Of a stretch of 64,000 bases of DNA, positions 10,101-18,119 are shown piece by piece. Each line of letters opens with the position of its first letter. Within the stretch, counting starts at the first letter, position 1. Made by a program: the position numbers and the translations under genes. Location: positions 1-64,000 of the forward strand of contig CAWJHE010000006.1 in NCBI GenBank assembly GCA_963842455.1, read 5' to 3'. Source of the DNA: CAWJHE01 sp963842455 (lineage in GTDB: Bacteria; Chloroflexota; Anaerolineae; Anaerolineales; UBA4823). The notes under the pieces were generated by a model. That model had not been told where the DNA came from, ran no database searches, and was given only the letters and a program-made list of their open reading frames with translations.

Positions 10101-10932
10101 TAATTCTGTGGAGGGTCCGGACCTGGATTTGCATGTATATACTACGGATGGTCGGCATATTGGCCTGAATTATGTTACAGGAATTTACGAGAACCAGGTG
10201 AATGGTGCGCTGGCTTCTGGCGATCGTTTCAATTCGAACGAATGGATCCTTCTCCCAGAAGGAATTGATTACCGATACGTGGTTCGTAGCCTATCCACCG
10301 CTCAATTTTTGCAGGATTATCCTGAAGCATTGGCGTATACTACTGGCGTTGATAGCTATCAAATCTATGGATTGGGTGGCAATCCGGGCAGTGGATACTT
10401 TACAAATACTCCACAAACGGTTTCGATTGCGTCTGGTCTGGATTACGAACACACACTTGCTGTGAGCCAGGTCTCAGATACTTTGGAAGTCGGTGTTGCT
10501 ACTCCTGCTGTTCTTTCCTATGACTTATCCGTGAGTCTGCAAGTTCCTCCCCGGCTGGTTTGTGGCAATGATATCCCCATTACGCTAACTTATGGCAACA
10601 GTGGAGGCTCTTTATCAGAGCCGGCTACATTGCGCATCTCAATACCGGAAGGGATGGAACTGCTGGAAAATTCATCCTTTACATATCTGGATGATAGCCT
10701 GTATAGTCTGAATGTACCTGCTCTTGAACCCGGTAGTTCAAGTATTATTGAATATGTTCTCCATACGGGTGCTTGTATCACCGGTGAAGTTAACTTATGG
10801 TCGGATATTTATGCGAATGAGCCGATGGTACAAGACCTGGTACTGGAGAACAATTTTGCCAGCGTCTCTACCATGATAAATGTTGAGATTTATCTCCCCG
10901 CGATTTTTACTGAGACAATAAATCCAGGGTAG
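7153..10932 (+). CDS. Secreted LVIVD-repeat protein with M6-like metalloprotease domain
   Basis: A giant exported protein of about 1259 residues. ATG 7153 is preferred over the upstream GTG at 7096 because AAAAGGGGA precedes it and a signal peptide follows (FVPISGLIIFLAYFLTPTII). Residues about 40-620 hold roughly ten LVIVD repeats such as LEIFDISDPADPRPLQ and IFILDISDPASPQVVG, expected to form a beta-propeller-like surface domain. Next comes a zinc-protease domain with LAHEVGHVLGEF at about residue 755 and WDLMALGAWNGG, resembling M6 immune-inhibitor-type peptidases. The C-terminal part (about 1120-1259) resembles a CARDB-like adhesive domain. No LPXTG or membrane anchor is seen. The protease assignment rests on the HExxH and its surroundings. 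Confidence 0.82.
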   Translation: MNRRHNNRFVPISGLIIFLAYFLTPTIIRANLASVSTQNIELFNIFGGGIGEMSISGDFGYVVEGLTISKFDLSDPANPTRIGRTGSMGDYVSSIAAYGDFVFITGNFGFRLIDYSNPSLPSIVWSNYDFGWYASLYINSHNMYIVENSELVILDISSPASPFEVSHLTLGPNVRAFEVETQGRYAYIASWEGLFVVDIYDLSAPEIVVNIIGVFAGITVSSDRAYLLPAHSQGRTIVYDIQNPLQPVEMSRLWTFEGVSQLEIVGDYGYAVSNSPAGLCSFDQVSEEIINCYPEYPVGSRLLFLDNKLFITSGDLSIHSPTLSGGLNLIGEFAGFSIFGDLMSQGEIAYAYQSKDAGWGLASVDLSDPRNPVALDFLPVDHPLEFALHNQVAAVLENGQLTLIDISSPDNLSYMASINLQGTNAQHLAASAGRVFISSSFGLEIFDISDPADPRPLQGFPTPGSLFSGDVAIQGDQAIWVSESTIFILDISDPASPQVVGSWLGENWAADLAVSDSVLCASINTDIACFDIQDPTSPTTISTIPLSSQDIEIIENRLYVAAQNFGIYVYDISDPTTPIEIAHNEEYNWVGNLTTAPGLILSTGSGNSLYIFSNPLDDPVPVFDVTIILAEPSDVSHDPAHDAAYFAALFDQLVDYYNEVSMGRVHFRLNASYDNDGNWYQLNETYSYFVGKEEEFFTKAIRSAVGDDYEQGEDEFFIVAHSGKGAKNRENYLIQSQMWSDGILIAENERIGALAHEVGHVLGEFQFNSKTPDLYLMGDVGKWDLMALGAWNGGFFNIQGTHPPHMSSYTKEFLGWLHYQRYDLGEAGVWWIDALAELEYNDPIIQYVMEARSDNTPDKYYLVETRNPQDVCHRWDASAPQSGLVLYWVDTNGLPKHGNDVENISQSIDIYPVMNSSDYFLDPVYLTSFRVTQEDQSACHYSAKLEISPAAPPQENLAGIILLPDGQVAVDVAPIFPTALPMLNSVEGPDLDLHVYTTDGRHIGLNYVTGIYENQVNGALASGDRFNSNEWILLPEGIDYRYVVRSLSTAQFLQDYPEALAYTTGVDSYQIYGLGGNPGSGYFTNTPQTVSIASGLDYEHTLAVSQVSDTLEVGVATPAVLSYDLSVSLQVPPRLVCGNDIPITLTYGNSGGSLSEPATLRISIPEGMELLENSSFTYLDDSLYSLNVPALEPGSSSIIEYVLHTGACITGEVNLWSDIYANEPMVQDLVLENNFASVSTMINVEIYLPAIFTETINPG

Positions 10933-10963
10933 AGGGAGAGCTTGACCCGTTATTAAGTCTCAT

Positions 10964-11536
10964 CTAGCGTACCTTAAGTTTATTGAATGCCATGGGCTCA
11001 ACACCGGATCCGATAAAGTCCCTGATCCGCCTGGCACAGTCCTCTACGCTTTCAACAGAAGTATCCACCTCAAAGTCATACATTCCGTGTGCGTGCACCC
11101 GCTCGAATTGCAGGCGTGCCTGCCCCAGGGTACGGTCACGGCGATCTTTCTCGCGCTGTTCAAGCACTTCCAATGGGCAACGGATGCCGATCAGGTAGGC
11201 ACGTTGACCAGAAAACAGGTTGGCGCAATCCTCAACCCAAGCTGGTTCGACCAGCACATGGTCGGCTAGCAGGTTGAAGCCATTCTCAGCCAGGGCTAAC
11301 ATGGCACGCTGCATGGCGTAGATCAGTTTGTGACCTGTTTCTCCGGCGTGGTCGGCTTTGCCCAGCACGTCATCCCATAAGGGGCGGTCTAAATAACGCG
11401 AAGGCAGCATCCACAGGAATTTATCTAGCCCAGCCTCCAGGTAAGGTTCTTCTAGTGTGTTTTGCAGCTCTTTCAGCAGGCTGCTTTTCCCGGAGCTGGA
11501 TGTACCGTTTAGGATGATGATGGTTCCGGATTTCAT
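10964..11536 (-). CDS. Chloramphenicol phosphotransferase-like kinase
   Basis: A 190-residue P-loop protein. The Walker A motif IILNGTSSSGKSSLLKEL is at the N-terminus, followed by LLADHVLVEP and the RDRTLGQARLQFERVH segment typical of the chloramphenicol phosphotransferase-like family. The founding member phosphorylates chloramphenicol, but most homologues are of unknown substrate, so a resistance function should not be inferred. It converges on the LVIVD gene, with stops 31 bases apart. Length matches the family. Confidence 0.88.
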   Translation of the reverse strand: MKSGTIIILNGTSSSGKSSLLKELQNTLEEPYLEAGLDKFLWMLPSRYLDRPLWDDVLGKADHAGETGHKLIYAMQRAMLALAENGFNLLADHVLVEPAWVEDCANLFSGQRAYLIGIRCPLEVLEQREKDRRDRTLGQARLQFERVHAHGMYDFEVDTSVESVEDCARRIRDFIGSGVEPMAFNKLKVR

Positions 11537-11625
11537 AGGATAACCTTTAATTCCTTGCGTTGAGAAGATAATTTTTCAAGATTATAACCAGCATCAACAA
11601 ATATTTGGAGAACGGGGCGGTTAAA

Positions 11626-11666
11626 TGATTTCTGGCAGCCAGGCTTCCCATGACCGCCAGAAATCA
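11626..11666 (-). terminator. Stem-loop downstream of the 56-aa membrane protein gene
   Basis: An 11-bp perfect stem (TGATTTCTGGC pairing with GCCAGAAATCA) with a 19-base loop lies about 50 bases past the stop at 11717. On the minus strand only three T follow it, so termination is plausible but not assured. Confidence 0.4.
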
Positions 11667-11716
11667 GGAGACAAACAACAATTCCAGTAACTGAATCCTG
11701 GATCTAAATTGAAGAA

Positions 11717-11887
11717 TTAGAGATCTTTGAACATGGTCCCAGCTGCCAGCAGCACAAAGCCGAGAACGACCAACCAAAATGAATATTGGCTTAGGACTGC
11801 GATAGTCCCCAGTTGGCCAAGTACACCCAGCACTGCGAGAATGAGTGCAACCCAAAAAGTGATTTGTTTCGGTGCGTTAAGTGACAT
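11717..11887 (-). CDS. Small two-helix membrane protein (56 aa)
   Basis: A gene of only 57 codons. It starts at ATG 11887 right behind a strong GGAGGATAGT site and ends at TAA 11717-11719. The product is MSLNAPKQITFWVALILAVL followed by GVLGQLGTIAVLSQYSFWLV and VLGFVLLAAGTMFKDL: two hydrophobic helices joined by a short polar turn. Function is unknown; similar tiny membrane proteins occur in related bacteria. A 220-base AT-rich region upstream probably holds its own promoter. Confidence 0.75.
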   Translation of the reverse strand: MSLNAPKQITFWVALILAVLGVLGQLGTIAVLSQYSFWLVVLGFVLLAAGTMFKDL

Positions 11888-12108
11888 ACTATCCTCCTTT
11901 AATTGTCTTTTTAACTAATGGTTTCATATTTCCTATCTATACAACACATAAATATCAGATTGGTTACTCTAAAATGATTTAAATTTGTTCTAACCAAATT
12001 CTCTAATGGTGTTATCGATCCGTATCATAAAACAGAGCCTGACGAGAAATTTGTTGACCTGGATTTGCTTCATAGAAGGATTAAACTTGAATTATGCTTA
12101 GTATCCTG

Positions 12109-12309
12109 TTACGGTAGTTGCAGGCGCACGGGGCCGCCGCTACCTCCTGGCCCGCCTGGAACACTACCCATGGTAGCGCCTGTAGAGGTCACGTTGTTGG
12201 AAATAGCAAAGGTGGCGATCTGGTTCCCAGGGGTGTAATCACTGCCAGGCAAACCAGCTTGCCACAGCAGATTAGTTAGCTCATCTCTTCGATCTGCCGG
12301 TTTTACCAC
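12109..12309 (-). CDS. Hypothetical small protein, Gly/Pro-rich tail
   Basis: A 66-residue reading frame starting at a GTG that overlaps the stop of the upstream acyl-CoA dehydrogenase homologue by 7 bases. Residues 1-30 look helical (ADRRDELTNLLWQAGLPG); the C-terminus is low-complexity (GSVPGGPGGSGGPVRLQLP). I do not recognise a family. It could be a translationally coupled small protein, or a C-terminal extension of the upstream gene joined by a frame break. Low confidence that it is expressed. Confidence 0.35.
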   Translation of the reverse strand: MVKPADRRDELTNLLWQAGLPGSDYTPGNQIATFAISNNVTSTGATMGSVPGGPGGSGGPVRLQLP

Positions 12310-14006
12310 TTAAGCTCGTACGCATCCTTTAATGCGTGAACCTGCTCCCAGACTGCCTGGAACCGGGCAGGATCCACCGCAGGTTTTCGCAGCATGCGTT
12401 GGCAAAAGTCCATCTGACCAGGGGTAATAGAAGATCGGAAGGATAGCTCCAGAGCTTGCTTCGAAAAATCGCGCACCAGACAATCAAAAATCTGATCGAC
12501 CAGGTCATCCTTTACATCATCCGAATAGATACGCACATTTTCCAGGATCAATTGGGCATAAACCACCAGGGCAAACAATTCTCCCATAGCCAACAGGAAA
12601 TCTACATCCTTTTGCTGTTCCGCGCTGGGTGTGGCGAGGGCTAGAAATTCTTTGAAGACCTGGATCTGTTGCATGAAAATTTGGATGTTGGGGAGGTTGA
12701 AACCTTGAAATGCCAACTGGAAATCATGGAAACGGATTTGCCCAAGGCCGCGGGCAGGCCCCTGGTCCCACAAAAAGATATCGTCTTGAGGGTCATTGCG
12801 TTGGGGCACTGCCGGATAATCCATGGGATTAAAGAAATAATTAGGCATGAATTTGACAATCAGGGCGATATTGACATGGATTGTGCCTTCCAATTTGGGC
12901 AAGGCGCGAATGTCACGAGCAGCCATTTCAAAGTAAGTGTCCTTCTCAAAGCCTTTAGCTGCAATGATATCCCATAACAGGTTGATCACCTGTTCCCCTT
13001 GGGAGGTGACTTTCATTTTCACCATCGGATTGAAAAGCAGGTAACGGCGGTCGTCGGGGGAGGCAGAGCGCTGGTAATCCGCGGCACGTAAGGCGAACAG
13101 TTTCATAGCGACCAGGCGGGCATACGCGTCAGTGAACATCTGGCGCACGTGTGGAAAATCCGTTACAAACATTCCGTAAAGTCGGCGGTTTGCCGCGTGG
13201 TGAATGGCTTCATAGAAGGCGTGGGTGCAGATGCCGATGGATGCCCAGCCCAGGTTGTATTTACCCACATTGACGGTGTTCAGCGCTGAATCCCACGCAG
13301 CTTGCCCCCGTGAGAGGATATCGGTTTCGGCAACCGGGTAATTTTGTAAGCGGTACTGCCCGACATAATTCTGGCTGGCGGTCACATTTTGCAGCAGCTG
13401 GTAGTTGGGCTGGCGATAATCGGCGCTGAAAAAGACATATTCATTGCTTTCGGCGATTTTACCGAAGGTGGAGACCATCGGCGCCAGGTTGGCATTGCCG
13501 ATATAGTATTTTTCTCCATTCGCCAGGTAGCTGCCATCCGCCTGGGGGTTCAGGGACATCTCAGTTGAGTAGATATCAGCGCCATGCGCCCGCTCGGACA
13601 GACCAAATGCGAATACATGTCCATCCCTCAGCAATTGAGCAGCCTGCTTTTTTAGGGTTTCATTGTGACTCATCCAAATTGGTCCTAAACCCAGGATACT
13701 CACCTGCCAGGTGTACCAGTATGCCAGACCGTAAAACCCTAAAATTTCATTGAATTCACAATTGCGCCAGGTATCCCAGCGGCAATCCGCATCGAAACCA
13801 TAGCTTGCGGGAGTGAGCAAAGTGGAAAATAGATATTCCTTTTTTTGAAATTCCAGAAAATCTGCGTACCAGGTGCGGTTGTGATCGTCTTCCTTGATTT
13901 TTCTTTTTCCCTTTTGTTCAAAGAAATCGATGGTGCTTAACATGATTTGGCGTGAGCGATCATCGGGGTAAAATCGATTGTGGTTATGGGGGTTGAGCAG
14001 AATCAT
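12303..14006 (-). CDS. Acyl-CoA dehydrogenase family protein, large variant
   Basis: A 567-residue flavoprotein-type sequence related to acyl-CoA dehydrogenases. The middle contains the FAD/acyl-binding region FAFGLSERAHGADIYSTEMS and YLANGEKYYIGNANLAPMVS, which parallel the family's GLTEPxxGSD and xGxKxxITN motifs. Helical C-terminal domains follow (FVTDFPHVRQMFTDAYARL). It is about 180 residues longer than ordinary members and lacks the usual EGTxEI segment at the end, so the reaction is uncertain. It is transcribed divergently from the secreted protease at 14553. Confidence 0.78.
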   Translation of the reverse strand: MILLNPHNHNRFYPDDRSRQIMLSTIDFFEQKGKRKIKEDDHNRTWYADFLEFQKKEYLFSTLLTPASYGFDADCRWDTWRNCEFNEILGFYGLAYWYTWQVSILGLGPIWMSHNETLKKQAAQLLRDGHVFAFGLSERAHGADIYSTEMSLNPQADGSYLANGEKYYIGNANLAPMVSTFGKIAESNEYVFFSADYRQPNYQLLQNVTASQNYVGQYRLQNYPVAETDILSRGQAAWDSALNTVNVGKYNLGWASIGICTHAFYEAIHHAANRRLYGMFVTDFPHVRQMFTDAYARLVAMKLFALRAADYQRSASPDDRRYLLFNPMVKMKVTSQGEQVINLLWDIIAAKGFEKDTYFEMAARDIRALPKLEGTIHVNIALIVKFMPNYFFNPMDYPAVPQRNDPQDDIFLWDQGPARGLGQIRFHDFQLAFQGFNLPNIQIFMQQIQVFKEFLALATPSAEQQKDVDFLLAMGELFALVVYAQLILENVRIYSDDVKDDLVDQIFDCLVRDFSKQALELSFRSSITPGQMDFCQRMLRKPAVDPARFQAVWEQVHALKDAYELKW

Positions 14007-14552
14007 GATTTTGATTCCTTTCTGGAATTTCTAGTTGACCACTAATTGTGAACTGAAAGATGTGCAGACAAACTGCGGATAGGACCAGGTCTGCAGGGAT
14101 TCCCTTGGAAAAACAGCTCACTCAAAGCATATCCAACAGGACGAGAATTGGGAATCGCTTTATAAATATTATAGCCTGATAATAATCTTTTCACACTAAC
14201 GTCCATATTCATGTTGTTTAATGCGAAAGAAGGTTTTCTTCTTTGGTTTCTCGCAAAGTCGCAAAGTCGCAGAGTTATTAGGAAAGTCTATTCCCGGATC
14301 GGTTTGCATGCCCCTCGATTTGCGGTTAGCTATTCTGGTATGAGAGTTGTGGATTGTATTTCCAAAAATATTTCAAGCGGACTGCAATTTGAAATTTGAA
14401 AGATTAGAATGTTTCATTCGCTTTGACAAAGAGGCTTGTTTTCTCTATACTAGATAAATATTCGTGAAATGGCAACCGAATAACCATGGGCGCGGGTTCC
14501 AATCGCAACCGTTTCACACGCGATCCGTCTACTAAACAAAAGGAGCCGTCCC
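14007..14552. other. Divergent intergenic region, 546 bases
   Basis: No gene is seen here. It contains a short direct repeat at 14251-14275 (TCGCAAAG, TCGCAAAG, TCGCAGAG) and, near the right end, the consensus promoter for the secreted protease. The left part must carry the promoter of the minus-strand acyl-CoA dehydrogenase homologue, which I could not pinpoint. Confidence 0.6.
14423..14451 (+). promoter_or_regulatory. Sigma-70-type promoter for secreted protease
   Basis: TTGACA (14423-14428) and TATACT (14446-14451) are separated by exactly 17 bases, a near-perfect housekeeping promoter. Transcription would begin near 14458, leaving a leader of about 95 bases before the ATG at 14553, which has an AAAGGAG site. 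Confidence 0.8.
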
Positions 14553-15748
14553 ATGAAAAAATCCCTGTTTCGCTTGTTGGTTGTTTGCTTTTTGCTAGCG
14601 CTGCTTCCTGGCGCAGCCCTGTATTCTCCCAGTGCTGCTGTTGCCTATCCGGACCGGGTTGAAGCCGGTAAGGTGCTGGACTTCCGCGCAGAGAGCCCTC
14701 ACCCCGCTGCAGATGGCTGGACGCAAACATATACCTTTACCGGCGCAGAGTTTGTGCGTTTGCACTTCAAGGCTTTCCACCTGCAAGCGGGGGATAAGCT
14801 GATCGTCTCCAGCCCGGATGGCTTGCAAGCCTGGGAATATGGCGAGAAGGGTGTCAACCAAAACGGCGATTTTTGGTCCTTTGCCATCAATGGCGATACG
14901 GTTAAATTGACGCTGGTTGCTCCATCCGGTAAGTCCTATGGCTTCAAGCTGGAAGAAGTGGGCTTTGGCACCGTTCCGCTGGAGCGCAGCCTGCCAGTCC
15001 CCGAGGTCGTGGTTGGCACGGATGGGCGTGAGGATATCGCCTGCCACACGGGTGAAGCTGTAGTCAACGCGGCTCAAAAGCCAGTGGCTCGACTGTTGTT
15101 CACGGTCAAGAAGAACTCAATACCTGTGCACCGGCGAGTTGGTGCGCGGCTCGAATGCCAATACCCTGATCACCAACAACCACTGCTTTGCTGATCAAAC
15201 CGCCACCAGTACATTGGAAGCGCGTTTCAATTACCAGTACACCACTTGCGGCGGTAGCACTTTGGCAGCCACAACCAGCTTTCGCTGGCGGGACTTTCTT
15301 AAAAACCAATTCGGTTACATACAATAAACGCAAAGCCAGTACAACTGGCCTGGATTACACGCTGGTGACCCTGCAAGGAACCCCGGAAGCGACGTTTGGA
15401 GAGTTAATTCCGACCACCGCGATTTCAGTTGGTACATTAATGAACTTCATCCAGCACCCAGCCGGTTTGCCCAAAAAGATAGGCTATTGGGAAGATGCAG
15501 AGCATACCATACGCTGTAAGATTGACACACTCAATATGACCTATGGAACCTCCGCCCCGAACACCCAGGCGGGATACGGCTGCGACAGCGAAGGCGGTTC
15601 CTCCGGATCAGCGATCACACGCGCCAGCGACGGCAAGATGATCACCCTGCACCATTATGGCGGGGTGACCACAACCCTCAACTCTGGGACGATGATGTCA
15701 TTCATCTGCACTAATGCGGGTGGATTGCTGATATGCGATAGCAACTGA
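14553..15748 (+). CDS. Secreted trypsin-like serine protease (two frame breaks)
   Basis: An exported S1-type protease of about 397 residues. The signal peptide is LFRLLVVCFLLALLPGAAL. A beta-rich prodomain (about 40-150) follows. The catalytic triad is complete but spread over three frames: His in LITNNHCFADQ, Asp in GLDYTLVTLQG, Ser in DSEGGSSGSAI. Frame breaks are at about 15110-15121 (reads on as SYLCTGELVRG) and at 15280-15285 (reads on as AGGTFLKTNSV). The Cys-rich layout resembles lysyl-endopeptidase-like proteases. It stands alone behind a consensus promoter. Because all triad residues survive, the breaks are more likely sequence errors than decay. Confidence 0.82.
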
Positions 15749-15786
15749 GATTGAATTAAATCATCATTGAAGAGAAGCGAAATTGA

Positions 15787-15826
15787 GTCAGTGAATATGT
15801 GTCTAATTAGACACATATTCACTGAC
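15787..15826. repeat. Perfect 40-bp palindrome
   Basis: GTCAGTGAATATGTGTCTAA is followed directly by its exact reverse complement. T5 follows at 15829-15833. It sits about 40 bases after the protease stop, so it could serve as a terminator, but a 20-bp AT-rich perfect stem with no loop is unusual for that and may be a mobile or protein-bound palindrome. Confidence 0.75.
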
Positions 15827-15949
15827 AGTTTTTGGTTTGATTGAGAACTAGCCAGCGTTTAGACTGCTTCGCAAAGTGCGCTCGCTGTGACACTACTCTA
15901 ACGCGAACTAACCTTGCGGGAATTGCGTAACTAACTGTTCGTTTGATAT

Positions 15950-16176
15950 GTAGAACAAACTGTCAGTTTGTTCACAAGCTATTGCCCAGATTTGTTACGA
16001 CCATCTGAATGGGTTATTTGCCTCCGGCAAATCCGCAAACTGAAGTTTGCGTTACATCGTGCTCTTTGTAGAACAAACTGTTAGTTTGTTCCTGGAGCGC
16101 CAGCTCGCTACAATCTGCGACCATTGGATGGGTTATTTGCCTCCGGCAAATCCGCAAACTGAAGTTTGCGTTACAT
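15950..16176. repeat. Two tandem copies of a ~119-bp unit built of short palindromes
   Basis: The hairpin GAACAAACTG(T/C)(T/C)AGTTTGTTC-type element occurs at 15953-15973 and 16071-16091. A 49-bp identical element occurs at 16009-16057 and 16128-16176; it contains ATTTGCC-TCC-GGCAAAT and GCAAACT-GA-AGTTTGC, each self-complementary. The spacing of 118-119 bases is constant. It resembles REP-type intergenic palindromic clusters. With two copies and no spacers of uniform size it is not a CRISPR array. Confidence 0.8.
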
Positions 16177-16413
16177 TTTTTTGCGCCTGCGCTACACAGG
16201 GTAATTTGCCCGATAGAAACTAGAACCGTATATAGTCTGAAGACACTTGCCGGCTGGAATATACCCCTTGCGCCTGTGACCTTCTGGTCGCACACCTCTA
16301 CCCTTAGTCATAGGACCTTTTCCCTATTTTTTCTGTTTCAAGGTTGTTTTGTGCTTTTTGTAACGATCTCTTTGTTATACTCCACTTACAACGGATCATT
16401 CAAAAGGTGGTTT

Positions 16414-18048
16414 ATGACAAAGCAAACAGTGGCTCTTGTTCGGGGCGTCTGGCACAATGGGGTTTCAAGCTTTCAAGGAGTTATGGAAGCGGCGTGACCA
16501 ATATGATATCGTCTTATTGGTATTGCCTTCTGAGCAAAAACTCAACCTGTTTCATCCTTACGAAAAAGAAGCTGGTTTGCCCAAGTTTCAAGGTCCGGGA
16601 GTAGCAGCAGGGGCTGGCTTGAAGATTGTGTGGGGAGATGCGACCTGTTACCCGGATGTGCTGGAAACCGTGCGGGGGGTTGATTGGGTTTTAGATGCCA
16701 TGGCTTATATCTCTCCGGCGGCTGATTACCATCCCGAACTGGCCGAAGCTGTCAATATTGGCGCCACCCAGAACATTCTAAAAGCCATCCAGGCGCAGCC
16801 CGGTGGAGCTGAACGAATTCGTTTCATCTATACGGGTACTGTAGCGCAAACTGGAAACCGCCCGGCGGGAATCCATGTGGGACGGGTGGGCGATCCGTTT
16901 AAGCCTTCGCTATTTGATACCTATGCCCTGACCAAAATTGCCGGTGAACGTGAAGTCATTGAATCCCCGCTGCGTTATTGGGCTTCATTACGTATGTCCT
17001 TCATCATGCCAACGGATTTCCGTGAATGGATCCAGTTGATCGACCCGATCCTGTTCCATATGCCTCTAGATACTTTCATGGAAAACCTGACTGACCGGGA
17101 TGCGGGTTATGGCCTGGTGAATTGTTTGGATATCCCTGGAAATTCGGATTTTTGGCGGCGGGTTTATAATATGGGCGGCGGTCCTGCCATGCGCTGTACA
17201 GCTCAGGAATACCTGGACCAATCTATGCGCTTGATCGGTCTGCGCGGTCTACAGGCTTGTACGCAGCGATGCTGGTTTACTCTGCGCAATTTCCACCTTC
17301 ATTATTTTGAGGATAGCCATCTCTTAAATAACTATTTGCATTACTGGCGTGATTCTTTGCCAGCCTACTGGCAGCATTTGAAAGCTAATCAGCCCGCAGG
17401 TTTTAAATTTCTTGCAAGCCTTTGCAGGCGTTTACCTCTCCTGCGCCGCCTGGTAGAAAAGAGCACTTGTTCTCGATTAACCCGTCTGGCGGAAAAACAT
17501 CGTAACGGCACAGCTTATTGGCGTCAGAACCGCAACGATCAGCGCATACGTGCTTTCTACGGCAACTATAAAGCATACGATGCGATTGCTGAGTGGAATG
17601 GGACCAGCCAAATTGATGCGATGCCAACTTGGAACCGGTTGGATCATGGCTATGACGAAAATAAAGCCTTTTCTGGAGCTGGGCGATTTGCAGGCAGCGG
17701 CGAGATTTCGTGGTGGGCGCTTAATGACATCTGGCTGGGATGGCAATCTTTATTCAACAATGCATTGGCAATGTGCATTCGGACACCAATTCAGTGCAAA
17801 GCCATTATACGGTTATCAAAACGGGACATTGGTGTCCAGAATGTATCAAGCCGCCATGGAACTATGACGAGCAGGCGAAAGCCAATCCATACTTTGCCCA
17901 GGTATGGTATGCAGATCATGATCCGGGTGAATGCTTCGCTTATCCCGAAACCTGTACGCAAGATATCCTTAATGCCGACTTGCACTGGCAATCTCTATCA
18001 AGCAAGGGAATTGCATTGAAAGCGAGCTCGACGCTTAAGCTGTCTTAA
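16414..18048 (+). CDS. NAD-dependent epimerase/dehydratase-like protein with C-terminal zinc ribbon (three frame breaks)
   Basis: About 545 residues after repair. The start ATG 16414 follows AAAGGTGG and leads to MTKQTVALV, then GASGTMGFQAFKEL, a Rossmann GxxGxxG. The SDR part continues through YTGTVAQTG and the active-site Tyr-Lys pair in YALTKIAGE. After about residue 330 comes a helical linker and a zinc-ribbon-like module: WQCAFGH and HWCPEC, then PWNYDEQAKANPYFAQVWY. Breaks lie near 16434-16440, 17659-17672 and 17805-17811, each fixed by one base. The substrate is unknown. The SDR/zinc-ribbon fusion is the unusual feature. Confidence 0.75.
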
Positions 18049-18119
18049 GCAATATAAAGAAAGTGTAATAATACCCAAAATGGGGGAAATACGCTTTTTT
18101 GCATGTTAGAATCAGGCTT

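Noticed and set aside
10964..11536. Chloramphenicol resistance gene
   Set aside because: CPT-like fold is clear, but most family members have unknown substrates; resistance cannot be claimed.
14595..15077. 160-aa minus-strand frame opposite the secreted protease
   Set aside because: Antisense shadow; the plus strand has signal peptide and protease features.
15950..16176. Possible CRISPR array
   Set aside because: Only two copies, composed of inner palindromes with no uniform spacers, and no cas genes in the window.
16351..16381. Promoter for the SDR-zinc-ribbon gene from TATACT at 16376
   Set aside because: A good -10 but no matching -35 at 16-18 bases, so not listed as a promoter.
18033..18050. 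Hairpin GCTTAAG/CTTAAGC at the end of the SDR-zinc-ribbon gene as terminator
   Set aside because: Seven-bp AT-rich stem with no T-tract.
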